Assembly: GCA_026415985.1 (NCBI GenBank)
Contig: JAOAGA010000003.1
Span: 1-53,443 of the forward strand
Direction of reading: 5' to 3'
DNA length: 53,443 nt
DNA from: Pseudomonadota bacterium
GTDB lineage: Bacteria > CALINM01
The notes beneath the pieces are model-generated. The model saw nothing but the letters and a program-made list of their open reading frames with translations, was not told the DNA's origin and did not search any database. The translations under genes were made by a program, and so were the position numbers. This document shows positions 9,548 through 18,249 of the stretch, one piece after another (positions within the stretch are counted from its first letter, which is position 1; every line of letters starts with the position of its first letter).

Positions 9548-10741
9548 ATGGCTAAAAAGATTGTTCTTGCGTACTCAGGCGGGCTCGATACCTCTGTAAT
9601 ACTAAAATGGCTTAAAGAAACTTATAAAGCTGAGATAATCGCCTTTGCCGCAGATTTAGGACAGGGAGAAGAGCTTGATACCGTGGAAGAACGGGCTAAA
9701 AAAACAGGTGCCAAGAAAGTGTATATTGATGATCTGAGAGAGGAGTTTGTCAGAGATTTTGTTTTTCCCATGCTTAGAGGAAACGCTATCTATGAAACAG
9801 GTTATTTACTGGGCACTTCAATAGCAAGACCATTAATCGCAAAGAGACAGATTGAGATAGCCAGGAAAGAAAAGGCAGAATACATTGCCCACGGTGCTAC
9901 CGGTAAAGGAAATGATCAGGTCAGATTTGAGCTTACCGCTTATGCCCTTATGCCAAATATAAAAATAATTGCTCCGTGGAGAGAATGGAATTTCAAATCA
10001 AGAACAGATTTAATAGACTATGCAAAAAAACACAAGATACCGGTTCCGGTAACAAAGGATAAACCTTACAGTAGTGACAGGAATCTCTTACATATAAGCT
10101 ATGAAGGGGGCATACTGGAAGATATTACAAAGGAACCGCCTGAGGATATCTTTCAGATAACAATATCACCGCAAAATGCTCCAGACAAACCAGAGTATAT
10201 TGAGGTTGAGTTTAAAGCGGGTGATCCCATTGCTATTAACGGAAAGAAGATGAAGCCACACATTTTGCTTGATACACTTAACAAGATTGGCGGAAGAAAT
10301 GGCATTGGAAGAGATGATATAGTGGAGAACAGGTTTGTAGGTATGAAATCGAGAGGAGTATATGAAACTCCCGGTGGAACCATAATTCATAAGGCAAGAA
10401 GGGCTCTTGAAGCGATAACTCTCGACAGAGAGGTATTAAGGATTAAAGATAGCCTTATGCCTAAATATGCAGAGCTTATTTACTATGGATTCTGGTTTTC
10501 CCCTGAAAGGGAGTTACTACAGCAGTTTATTGATACTGCATCAAAAAATGTTGAGGGTAAGGTTAGACTTAAGTTGTATAAGGGCAACGTAATAATAGCT
10601 GGAAGAGAGTCCAAAAAGAGCCTCTATATGGAAAAGATGGCAACCTTTGAAAAGGATGATGTTTACAATCAAAAAGACGCAGAAGGATTTATAAAACTCA
10701 ACGCATTGAGATTGAGAATCAGGGCTATGTTGGATATATGA
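9548..10741 (+). CDS. argG: Argininosuccinate synthase
   Basis: A 397-residue ATP-dependent ligase joining citrulline and aspartate. The N-type ATP pyrophosphatase loop [10 protein letters not shown] (8-17) is intact, followed by [13 protein letters not shown] and [14 protein letters not shown], all family signatures. The length is normal for the short bacterial/archaeal-like type. The ATG at 9548 has AAAGGAG about 7 nt upstream. It follows argF by 19 nt. A heptamer repeat array starts at the base after its stop codon and separates it from argH. Confidence 0.96.
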   Translation: MAKKIVLAYSGGLDTSVILKWLKETYKAEIIAFAADLGQGEELDTVEERAKKTGAKKVYIDDLREEFVRDFVFPMLRGNAIYETGYLLGTSIARPLIAKRQIEIARKEKAEYIAHGATGKGNDQVRFELTAYALMPNIKIIAPWREWNFKSRTDLIDYAKKHKIPVPVTKDKPYSSDRNLLHISYEGGILEDITKEPPEDIFQITISPQNAPDKPEYIEVEFKAGDPIAINGKKMKPHILLDTLNKIGGRNGIGRDDIVENRFVGMKSRGVYETPGGTIIHKARRALEAITLDREVLRIKDSLMPKYAELIYYGFWFSPERELLQQFIDTASKNVEGKVRLKLYKGNVIIAGRESKKSLYMEKMATFEKDDVYNQKDAEGFIKLNALRLRIRAMLDI

Positions 10742-10813
10742 GTGATATGTGATATACGTGATACGTGATACGTGAGATGTAATATGTGATATGTGATAGG
10801 TGATTGGTGAGTG
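10742..10813 (+). repeat. Degenerate 7-nt tandem repeat array (GTGATAN) between argG and argH
   Basis: Ten consecutive units built on GTGATAN fill the space directly after the argG stop codon. All units are 7 nt except the second, which is 9 nt (10749-10757). Variants include GTGATAT, GTGATAC, GTGAGAT, GTAATAT and GTGATTG. TGA stops recur in every plus-strand frame because 7 is not a multiple of 3. The remaining 35 nt to argH are unremarkable and include a GGGGAAGAT ribosome binding site. Confidence 0.85.
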
Positions 10814-10848
10814 TTTTTAATATAAACAAGTAAGTTATCGGGGAAGAT

Positions 10849-12222
10849 ATGAAAAAGTTATGGGGTGGTAGGTTTAAGGAATCAACAGAAAAGGTAGTGG
10901 AAGAATTTACTGAATCAATCTCTTTTGACAAGAGACTTTACATTGAGGACATAGAAGGCAGTATAGCCCACTGTAAGATGCTGGCTAAACAAAAAATTAT
11001 TGGTTCTGAAGAGTCAAAAAAAATTATAAAAGGTCTTAAAGAGATAAAAAAGGATATTGAAGAAAACAGGTTTGTTTTTAAAAAAGAGTTTGAAGATATC
11101 CATATGGCAATAGAATCGAGGCTCAGGGAGAAGATAGGAGAAACTGCGGGCAAACTACATACAGCAAGAAGCAGAAACGATCAGGTAGCTCTTGATATAA
11201 GGATGTATCTTAGGAAAAAAACCTGTTCTCTATATTTACTCATAGAGGAGCTTCAAAAATCTTTTCTTTCCAAGGCAAAGGAGTATCTGGATCAGATTAT
11301 ACCAGCCTATACCCACCTGCAAAGGGCACAGCCTGTTTTATTATCACACTATCTCCTTGCCTATATAGAAATGTTAGAAAGAGACAGGGAAAGATTTATT
11401 GACTGTTACAAAAGGATTGACAGAATGCCTCTCGGCTCTTGTGCTCTTGCAGGAACTACCTATCCCTTAGACAGAGAGTATGTTGCGAAGGAGTTAGGCT
11501 TTTCAGAGGTAACAAGAAACAGTATTGATGCAGTTTCTGACAGAGATTTTGCTATAGAGTTTGTATCAGCTTTAGCCATATTGATGATGCATCTGTCGAG
11601 GTTTTCTGAAGATATGATTATCTGGAATACAACCGAGTTTGGCTATGTAATCTTACCCGATGGTTTTTGCACAGGAAGCTCCATTATGCCTCAGAAAAAA
11701 AATCCCGATGTATTAGAGATTGTAAGAGGAAAAACGGGTAGGGTCTATGGAAGCCTTATGGCATTGCTTACAATTATGAAAGGACTTCCTTTGAGCTACA
11801 ACAGAGATATGCAGGAGGATAAAGAGCAGATATTTGACGCCACAGATACGGTGGAAAGTTCATTGAAGGTTTTAATACCACTTGTTTTAAAAACTTCCTT
11901 TAACAGAAAGAGGTTGTCTGAAGAAGCAAAAAAAGGGTTTATCTTGGCAACAGAGATTGCAGATTATCTTGCAAAGAAGGGGGTTCCCTTTAGAGAAGCC
12001 CATGAAATTACTGGTAAGATAGTAGCTTTCTGTGATGAGAATAAAAAAGATCTGACAGACCTTACATTAGAGGAACTTAAAAGATTTTCCTCCCTTTTTG
12101 ATAAGGATATTTATAATGATATAGATATCAAAAAGGCGGTTAATAATAGAAATATTATCGGAGCGACGGGGATAGATCAGGTAAAAAAGATGATTAGATA
12201 CTGGGAGAAGAGATTTGAGTAG
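10849..12222 (+). CDS. argH: Argininosuccinate lyase
   Basis: A 457-residue fumarase/aspartase-superfamily lyase that splits argininosuccinate to arginine and fumarate, completing the pathway encoded here. Signature GSSIMPQKKNPD is at 276-287 with the catalytic serine loop; the active-site histidine region is AYTHLQRAQP (His156); TARSRNDQ (105-112) is the substrate loop. The N-terminus KKLWGGRF is typical. GGGGAAGAT precedes the ATG. The gene overlaps a small lipoprotein gene by 8 nt at its 3' end. Confidence 0.96.
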   Translation: MKKLWGGRFKESTEKVVEEFTESISFDKRLYIEDIEGSIAHCKMLAKQKIIGSEESKKIIKGLKEIKKDIEENRFVFKKEFEDIHMAIESRLREKIGETAGKLHTARSRNDQVALDIRMYLRKKTCSLYLLIEELQKSFLSKAKEYLDQIIPAYTHLQRAQPVLLSHYLLAYIEMLERDRERFIDCYKRIDRMPLGSCALAGTTYPLDREYVAKELGFSEVTRNSIDAVSDRDFAIEFVSALAILMMHLSRFSEDMIIWNTTEFGYVILPDGFCTGSSIMPQKKNPDVLEIVRGKTGRVYGSLMALLTIMKGLPLSYNRDMQEDKEQIFDATDTVESSLKVLIPLVLKTSFNRKRLSEEAKKGFILATEIADYLAKKGVPFREAHEITGKIVAFCDENKKDLTDLTLEELKRFSSLFDKDIYNDIDIKKAVNNRNIIGATGIDQVKKMIRYWEKRFE

Positions 12223-12379
12223 ATACTTAAAAGCGACAACACTTGTTCTGTTAATAATATTAATTAGCTCCTGTGGCAGAAAGGCACCCCTTCTGGCACC
12301 GGAAGAGATAAAAAGGGGAAAGGTTTTTAAAAACTACTCAAAGACAATTTTAAAATCTTTCAGTAGTTCAGTCACTTAA
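12215..12379 (+). CDS. Small lipoprotein, LptM/YifL-like
   Basis: A 54-residue reading frame, starting at TTG 12215 inside the argH end with GGGAGAAGAG just upstream. The N-terminus is a classic lipoprotein signal: SRYLKATTLVLLIILISSC, with lipidated Cys20. The residues after it, CGRKAPLLAPEE, resemble the CGxKGPLxxP pattern of LptM (YifL), the small lipoprotein that helps assemble the LptDE lipopolysaccharide translocon. Homologues often lie between argH and lysA in Desulfobacterota and between other genes and lysA/dapF in Proteobacteria, which supports the call. Here no lysA follows. The C-terminal part is basic and serine-rich and is not recognised. Family assignment is by pattern only. 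Confidence 0.7.
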   Translation: MSRYLKATTLVLLIILISSCGRKAPLLAPEEIKRGKVFKNYSKTILKSFSSSVT

Positions 12380-12424
12380 GCATTCCTAACTTGAAAAATA
12401 ATTAGAAACTGTTAATATTTAATT

Positions 12425-14782
12425 GTGAAAAAACTTATATTTACAATTCTGTCTTTTATAATACTTTCCTTCAGATCCTTTGGATACGGACAACAACCTA
12501 TAAGAGTAGTTACCGCTCTCTATGAACCCTTTGTATATTATGATGAAAACAGAAAACTAACAGGTTTTGACATTGATCTTTTAAAAAAGATATGTGAAAG
12601 GATTAATATCTCCTACTCAATAGAAGTTGTTTCGTTTCCTGAAATTTTAAACAAAATATCAAAGGGCGAAGCAGACATTGCAATTGGTGCTATATATGTT
12701 ACCGATGAGAGAAAAAAGATTGTCAGTTTTACTGATCACTATCTGGAAACAGGATTAGTTTTTGTTATTAAAGCAGGTGATATTTTTTCTAAGGATTTAT
12801 CAAATAAAACTATAGGTGTTAAAAAAAGGGCAACTGGTGAGGTTCTGGCACAAAAATATTCTCAAAAATTCATAAATTGCAAGGTAGTAAGTTTTAATTC
12901 AACGGAAGAATCTATTAATGCCCTTATTGACAAGAAGGTAGACGTTGTTCTGAATGATTTTTTAAACACAAACTGGCTTATGTTTAAAAAATATCGTGGT
13001 AGTATTGTTATACCAAGAAATTTTCTTGATTTGCCTGTATCCCTGACCAAAGATAAGATTGCCTTTCCTGTTAATAAGAATAGAGCAGATTTGCTTGAGA
13101 AGTTTAATGATGCACTTAGACAACTAAAACAGGAAGGTTACATTGCTCAGCTTCTTAAGGCAAATCCCTATATACCCCATTATCCAAATTTAATTAGAAG
13201 AATAATAATTGGCGCAGGCTTTCTGTTTTTATTGTTAGGTGTGATTATCCTTGTTGACAGAAATTTTAAAAATAAAGAGAGGCTAAAATTATTAATGGCC
13301 GAAGAGAGAAAGCTTAAAAATATTCTTAATGGCTTTCCTAATCTTATTCTATTTCATAATAGTAAGGGAGAAATAATTTATTTAAATGAAAAATCACAAG
13401 AGTTTGGAGTAAAAGAGAGGGAGAACCTTTTTGAATTTTTTAATAAACGAATTATTAAAAAAGAAGATAAAGATTTAATCAGAAAAAGATATGAAAAACT
13501 TTTTAAAGATAACAAATCATTGGAGATTACAAACATATCTGCAACTGATGAAAAAAACGTATTCAAGATATGGGAAATCAGAGCCACCACCGTAGAGGAT
13601 TATAACAAAAAATTGTATCTTACCTTCATTCAGGATGAAACTTACATAAAGGATATGGAAAAACAGATTTTTCAGATGCAAAAGTTAGATAGTGTTGGCA
13701 GATTAACTGCAGGAATAGCTCATGATTTTAATAATTCTCTTTCTGCGATACTTGGATATATTCAGCTTGCTAAATTGAAAATAGATAATAAAGAAGATGT
13801 CTCTAAAAGTCTCGATAAGGCAATTTATGCTGTCGATAGAGCAAGCGGAATGGTAAAAAAATTACTTGCCTTTACTAAAGCTCAGGCTATTCAGCCACAG
13901 ATATTAAACATTAATAACTTTATTTTAAATACAAAAGAAGTGATGGAGAAACTTGTAGGAGAAGATATAAATATTGAAATTAATCTTCAGCAGGAACTTC
14001 TAAATATAAAAATAGATCCCACTCAGTTTGAGCAAGTTCTGATAAATCTCATTGTTAACGCAAGGGATGCGATGCCAAAGGGGGGCAAGATAACCATAAC
14101 AACAAAAAATGTTTTTATTAGTGAGGAAAGTCCATCCCTTGAAATTGGTGAGTATGTTTTAATGGTCGTAAGTGATACAGGTACCGGAATGAGCGAGGAG
14201 GTCAAAAGCAAGGTCTTTGATCCCTTTTTTACAACAAAGGAAAAAGGGACAGGTTTAGGACTATCAACAGTATATGGGATAATCAGACAAAACAGGGGCG
14301 ATATATCTATTTCAAGTGAGTTAGGTTCAGGAACATCAATAAGTATTTATCTGCCTGCTGTTAGAGATGAAGCCAATGAAGAAAAAAAAGAAGCTCATCC
14401 GAAGATTGAAGTTAAGCCCCGTCATTTGATTCTTTTAGTTGAGGATGATTCTATGATCAGGGAATCGGTGGTTCTTATGCTAAAAGAGTTGGGTTATGAT
14501 GTATTAACCGCCGAGAATGGTAAGGAAGGATTGGAAGTTTACAGAAAAAACAAAAATATATCGGTAGTTATCACAGATATAATAATGCCGGAGATGTCTG
14601 GTATAGATATGATTAACGAGATGTGTAAGATTAACAGTTCTTTAAAGTGTTTATTTATGACCGGTTATTCAGATGCATATTTTGAAGGAAAGATTGAACT
14701 GTCATCCAATAAAAATATTATAAACAAACCTTTCACAATAAATATTCTACTGGAGAAAATGAATAGTCTCTTAAATAATTAA
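12425..14782 (+). CDS. Hybrid histidine kinase with periplasmic solute-binding sensor domain
   Basis: A 785-residue protein. Residues 1-22 are a signal peptide; about 25-245 form a SBP_bac_3 (amino-acid-binding, HisJ-like) domain with YEPFVYYDENRKLTGFDIDL and GEADIAIGAIYVTDERK; 256-277 is a membrane span; about 295-410 is PAS-like; then HisKA with His433 in AGIAHDFNNSLSAILGY, N-box NLIVNARDAM (541-550), G-boxes SDTGTGM and GTGLGLS, and a C-terminal receiver with EDD (673-675) and phospho-Asp718 in ITDIIMPEMSG. The sensor probably binds a small solute such as an amino acid. It starts at GTG without an obvious ribosome binding site. No DNA-binding regulator is adjacent, so the output partner is unknown; the PAS/Cys4 gene 16 nt downstream is a candidate. 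Confidence 0.88.
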   Translation: MKKLIFTILSFIILSFRSFGYGQQPIRVVTALYEPFVYYDENRKLTGFDIDLLKKICERINISYSIEVVSFPEILNKISKGEADIAIGAIYVTDERKKIVSFTDHYLETGLVFVIKAGDIFSKDLSNKTIGVKKRATGEVLAQKYSQKFINCKVVSFNSTEESINALIDKKVDVVLNDFLNTNWLMFKKYRGSIVIPRNFLDLPVSLTKDKIAFPVNKNRADLLEKFNDALRQLKQEGYIAQLLKANPYIPHYPNLIRRIIIGAGFLFLLLGVIILVDRNFKNKERLKLLMAEERKLKNILNGFPNLILFHNSKGEIIYLNEKSQEFGVKERENLFEFFNKRIIKKEDKDLIRKRYEKLFKDNKSLEITNISATDEKNVFKIWEIRATTVEDYNKKLYLTFIQDETYIKDMEKQIFQMQKLDSVGRLTAGIAHDFNNSLSAILGYIQLAKLKIDNKEDVSKSLDKAIYAVDRASGMVKKLLAFTKAQAIQPQILNINNFILNTKEVMEKLVGEDINIEINLQQELLNIKIDPTQFEQVLINLIVNARDAMPKGGKITITTKNVFISEESPSLEIGEYVLMVVSDTGTGMSEEVKSKVFDPFFTTKEKGTGLGLSTVYGIIRQNRGDISISSELGSGTSISIYLPAVRDEANEEKKEAHPKIEVKPRHLILLVEDDSMIRESVVLMLKELGYDVLTAENGKEGLEVYRKNKNISVVITDIIMPEMSGIDMINEMCKINSSLKCLFMTGYSDAYFEGKIELSSNKNIINKPFTINILLEKMNSLLNN

Positions 14783-14797
14783 ATTAGGAGTTAAAAA

Positions 14798-15433
14798 ATG
14801 AGCCTATTAATTACCTATAAAGAAGTCTTAGAAAATATGTATGGTATAACCTACATGATTGACAAAGAGGGTTGTTTGATTGATTATGGAGAGAGGAACT
14901 GGAATAGTTTTGCCATCTCAAACGATGGTGAGATACTTACAAAGAAAGATAATGTTATTGGCAAAAACCTCTATGATTTTATATCAGACGAAGAAACCAG
15001 AGAAAGTTACAGAAAGATGAATGGCTTACTTTTTAATGGCATTATGGAGAATATTCATTTTTATTATAGATGTGATGCCCCTGAGTTTAGGAGAGATATG
15101 AAAATGTGTATAACACCTATAAAAAAAGATGGTGAGGTTAAATATCTCATTTATCAGTCTATACTATTAAAGGAGACAATGAGACCACCGATGAATATTT
15201 TTAAAAATCAAGATGCCCAGAGAGAAAGAACCAGTAATATTGTAACTATCTGTAGTTACTGCAAAAACATAAAGATACCTAAAAGCTACGATGACAGTAA
15301 AAGCTACATATGGGTTACACCAGAAAAGTATTATCAGCTCGGTGGCAGAGAAAGTATTCTTTTAAGTCACGGTATTTGTCCGCTATGTTATGAAAATATT
15401 GTTTTAAAGTTTCTACCTGCTGATACCCTATAG
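14798..15433 (+). CDS. PAS-like protein with C-terminal Cys4 (CxxC-CxxC) domain
   Basis: A 211-residue cytoplasmic protein with an AGGAG ribosome binding site, 16 nt after the hybrid kinase. Residues 8-125 look like a PAS fold (ITYMIDKEGCLIDYGERNW, then VIGKNLYDFISDEETRESY). The C-terminus has ICSYCKNI (Cys152, Cys155) and SHGICPLCYEN (His191, Cys194, Cys197), a paired motif often found at the ends of PAS or receiver proteins in Desulfobacterota and likely to bind zinc or another metal. I know no assigned function for this domain. Co-transcription with the kinase makes it a possible signalling accessory; that is inference. Confidence 0.65.
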   Translation: MSLLITYKEVLENMYGITYMIDKEGCLIDYGERNWNSFAISNDGEILTKKDNVIGKNLYDFISDEETRESYRKMNGLLFNGIMENIHFYYRCDAPEFRRDMKMCITPIKKDGEVKYLIYQSILLKETMRPPMNIFKNQDAQRERTSNIVTICSYCKNIKIPKSYDDSKSYIWVTPEKYYQLGGRESILLSHGICPLCYENIVLKFLPADTL

Positions 15434-15449
15434 CTAAAATAATTCGGGT

Positions 15450-17159
15450 TCATTGTTTTACTGGAAGGGTGATTATAAACTTGGTTTTTTTTCCGGGACT
15501 GCTTTCCAATTCAATAAAGCCGTTATGGAGCTCTATAATATTTTTTACTATTGCAAGTCCAAGTCCCGTGCCTCCCAACTGTCTTGAACGGGATTTATCA
15601 ACGATAAAAAACCTTTCAAATATTCTGTCTTGGAAGTTTTTTGGAATTCCGATACCTGTATCTTCTATTGTAAATATAATATTTTTTTCTTCTTTTTTTA
15701 CCGATATGTAAATTTTTCCACTCACGGGGGTAAACTTGATTGCGTTAGAAATAAGATTTATCAGTGCCTGAAATATTAAAAAGCTGTCACCAAAGTATGT
15801 AACATCTTCTCCAATATCTAATTTGATCTCAAGCTGTTTTTCCGAGATATCATTCGTAAACATCTCCAGGGCGTTCACAATAATCTCCTTGAAACTGAAA
15901 AACTCTCTTTCTATGGAGATTCTTGAATCTAATCTTGATAATAGCAAGACATCACTTACGAGGGCAGAGAGTCTGTCTATATGTTTTTTCAGTATGTTTA
16001 CAATTCTCTTTTTATTTTCGTCAATCTCCTCTTCAAGGGTATCTATATACCCCTTAAGAACAGTTATAGGGGTTTTGAGCTCATGAGATACGTTGGCGGT
16101 AAAATCTGCCTGCATTCTTTCAACCCTTTTAACCTCTGTTATATCAACAAAAGATAGCAGAAGAAACTGACTTTTCTGATGATCAATCTTATTACCAGAG
16201 ACTGAAAAAAATTTTCCTTCATATTCTATCTCAATGTTAAAATTTTCTTTTCTTTCATAAAAAGATTTGAGGGCACTGTAAAAATATTCATTTCTTAAAA
16301 TATTTGCAATTTCGTCAAGGTTTTTAAAATTCCGGAAAATTTCTCTGAAAGGTTTATTGGCTATAAAAAATAGCTTGTCTTCCTTTGCAATTACCACCGG
16401 GAAAGGGAGATTTTCTATAATATTTGATAGAAACTCCTTCTGGCTTTTTATATCCTCTGTTAGATCTCTCAATGAATCGGAAAGATATTCTATCTGCTGA
16501 GCTAAAGGATAGAGGATATTTTTTTTATCAATTTTCAGTTCCTCAATAAAATTACCTTTACTTATCTGAGATAAAGAATCCTGAATTTTATCCATGTTTT
16601 TGGCGAAATTTTTTAAGTTTTGAAAAACAAAAAACAAGATTATTAAAAAAAGAGAACTCAAAAGAAGTAAAAAGGTTTTTCTGTAAGGTTTAATAAAGTG
16701 AGATAACTCTGATATCTCGGCAGAGACTCTGAGTATGTAAATATCTTTATCATAGCTGATCTTTTTTGCATAGTATAACAATCGTGTGTTTAGTGTATTG
16801 CTGAACCGGACCACTTCAGCTTCACCTTCTTTCAGTGCCCTTTGAACCTCCTCCCTGTTTTTATGATTTTCCATGGTTTTCGGATTGTTATGAGAGTCAT
16901 AGATAACTTGCCCATCTTCTTTAATGAGGGTGATTCTATAACTGTTTATCTGGGATAGTAAGCTTAGTATCTGGAATGTTTTATCTTCATCAATCCTTTC
17001 AAGATATTTGGTTGTATTCACTGTAAAGTTTTTCAACGCCTTTTTTGATGAGTTTAGATATACCCTTTCTATGAAAAGAGAGGAAAGATATATTGAAAAA
17101 ACAACTCCCAGAAAGAAGATAAGAAAAATCTTCAGGAAATAAAGATATATGTTCTTCAT
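15450..17159 (-). CDS. phoR: Phosphate regulon sensor histidine kinase PhoR
   Basis: A 569-residue membrane kinase. A first membrane span lies at about 8-30 and a second at 162-180, enclosing a periplasmic region of about 130 residues, so the sensor is larger than in E. coli PhoR and closer to the Bacillus/WalK-like layout. A HAMP-like linker, a PAS domain (about 245-340), HisKA with His359 in NVSHELKTPITVLKGY and a HATPase domain (DTGIGIPKNFQDRIFERF, GGTGLGLAIVKNI) follow. The start overlaps the phoB stop by 4 nt. Identification as PhoR rests on the phoB partner and the pstS gene opposite. Confidence 0.85.
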   Translation of the reverse strand: MKNIYLYFLKIFLIFFLGVVFSIYLSSLFIERVYLNSSKKALKNFTVNTTKYLERIDEDKTFQILSLLSQINSYRITLIKEDGQVIYDSHNNPKTMENHKNREEVQRALKEGEAEVVRFSNTLNTRLLYYAKKISYDKDIYILRVSAEISELSHFIKPYRKTFLLLLSSLFLIILFFVFQNLKNFAKNMDKIQDSLSQISKGNFIEELKIDKKNILYPLAQQIEYLSDSLRDLTEDIKSQKEFLSNIIENLPFPVVIAKEDKLFFIANKPFREIFRNFKNLDEIANILRNEYFYSALKSFYERKENFNIEIEYEGKFFSVSGNKIDHQKSQFLLLSFVDITEVKRVERMQADFTANVSHELKTPITVLKGYIDTLEEEIDENKKRIVNILKKHIDRLSALVSDVLLLSRLDSRISIEREFFSFKEIIVNALEMFTNDISEKQLEIKLDIGEDVTYFGDSFLIFQALINLISNAIKFTPVSGKIYISVKKEEKNIIFTIEDTGIGIPKNFQDRIFERFFIVDKSRSRQLGGTGLGLAIVKNIIELHNGFIELESSPGKKTKFIITLPVKQ

Positions 17160-17836
17160 TCATTCATATCGAAGGTATAGCCTATACCCCGAACCGTTTT
17201 CAGATACTTTCCGTAAGGTCCTAACTTGTCGCGCAACCTTTTTACGTGAACATCTATTGTTCTGTCAACAACTATCTTTTCATTACCCCACAATTTCTCA
17301 AGAAGCCCCTCTCGAGTAAAAACTTTGTTCTGATTTTCGACTAAAATTTTCAATATGTAAAACTCTGTCTTTGTAGTTTCTACCTTTTTTTCATCTACGA
17401 ACAGGCAAAAGGCTTCTAAATCAAGAGTGATCCCGTTTATTTTAATTAATCTCGATAAGGTTTTTGCAGGTGTTACTCTTCTTAAAACCGCTTTAACCCG
17501 TGCGATAAGCTCCCTTACCCCGAAAGGTTTAGTAATGTAATCGTCGGCGCCTAACTCAAGCCCAAGCACCTTGTCGCCTTCCATATTCCTTGCAGTCAAG
17601 ATTATTATAGGAATGTGGGACTTTGATGGATTATTTTTTATTAGTCTCAGTATCTCTAAACCATTCATGCCGGGAAGCATCAGGTCAAGTATAAGAAGAT
17701 CAAAATTATCATTTTTATACCTCTTTAAAAAATCTTCCGGTGTGAGAAAGTATTCAACAGAAAGTCCCTCTTTTTCCAGATTATGTTTTATTAACTCTGC
17801 GATGTCCTGCTCATCTTCTAAGATAAAAATTTTCAT
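17156..17836 (-). CDS. phoB: Phosphate response regulator PhoB-type (OmpR family)
   Basis: A 226-residue response regulator: receiver with acidic pair Glu7/Asp8, phospho-Asp51 in LILDLMLPGMNG and lysine in ITKPFGVREL, then a winged-helix DNA-binding domain with TKTEFYILKILVENQNKV and VVDRTIDVHVKRLRDKLG. It overlaps phoR by 4 nt and the LapA-domain gene by 4 nt, so the three form one operon. It should bind the Pho-box-like repeat in front of pstS. OmpR-family members are hard to tell apart by sequence; the pstS context carries the PhoB assignment. Confidence 0.85.
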   Translation of the reverse strand: MKIFILEDEQDIAELIKHNLEKEGLSVEYFLTPEDFLKRYKNDNFDLLILDLMLPGMNGLEILRLIKNNPSKSHIPIIILTARNMEGDKVLGLELGADDYITKPFGVRELIARVKAVLRRVTPAKTLSRLIKINGITLDLEAFCLFVDEKKVETTKTEFYILKILVENQNKVFTREGLLEKLWGNEKIVVDRTIDVHVKRLRDKLGPYGKYLKTVRGIGYTFDMNE

Positions 17837-18093
17837 AATTGTTTATTCTCTTTCTCTTTGTTTATACTGACTGATTTTTCTTTTAATTCCGATATGGTTA
17901 TGTTTTTTCTTAATATTGATGGTATAAGATAAAAAAAACCGCTCAAAACTCCTATTAAATAACAAAGAATTATTACAAGGGCGAGGGACCCTTCAAATGT
18001 CCTGTTGAAAAAACTTACCGATACAATAGCTGAGTTTTGGATAGCGAATATTGTTACAAGAATGGAAATCAAAATCAAGATTAGTAACTTCAT
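17833..18093 (-). CDS. LapA-domain (DUF1049) small membrane protein
   Basis: An 86-residue protein with two predicted membrane spans (about 3-20 and 38-60) and the segment IQNSAIVSVSFFNRTFEGSLALVI that marks the LapA/DUF1049 family, followed by a charged cytoplasmic tail. In E. coli LapA works with LapB in controlling LpxC and lipopolysaccharide synthesis; no lapB is seen here. It is the first gene of the phoBR operon and overlaps phoB by 4 nt. A link between phosphate control and envelope remodelling is possible but unproven. Confidence 0.78.
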   Translation of the reverse strand: MKLLILILISILVTIFAIQNSAIVSVSFFNRTFEGSLALVIILCYLIGVLSGFFYLIPSILRKNITISELKEKSVSINKEKENKQL

Positions 18094-18185
18094 ATGAAAA
18101 TTCTAACAATATGGTTTTTCTTTGTCAATCTTACTTGGTCTTTAGGAGATTAATATTTATGGAATTAATAAAAAAATAATTTTCT

Positions 18186-18217
18186 TTTAACAAAAATTTA
18201 ACAAATTACACTTAAAC
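18186..18217 (+). promoter_or_regulatory. Pho-box-like direct repeat upstream of pstS
   Basis: TTTAACA occurs at 18186-18192 and 18197-18203, exactly 11 bp apart, the spacing of PhoB/PhoP half-sites. The core TTAACA equals the Bacillus PhoP half-site consensus. A third, looser element (CTTAAAC, 18211-18217) follows. The element ends about 30-45 nt before the pstS ATG, and CATACA at 18224-18229 could serve as -10. Confidence 0.6.
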
Positions 18218-18249
18218 TCAAATCATACAAAAAATTTCGGAGGTTTTTT

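Noticed and set aside
10742-10813. CRISPR-like repeat
   Set aside because: Units are only 7 nt, contiguous, without spacers and without cas genes nearby.
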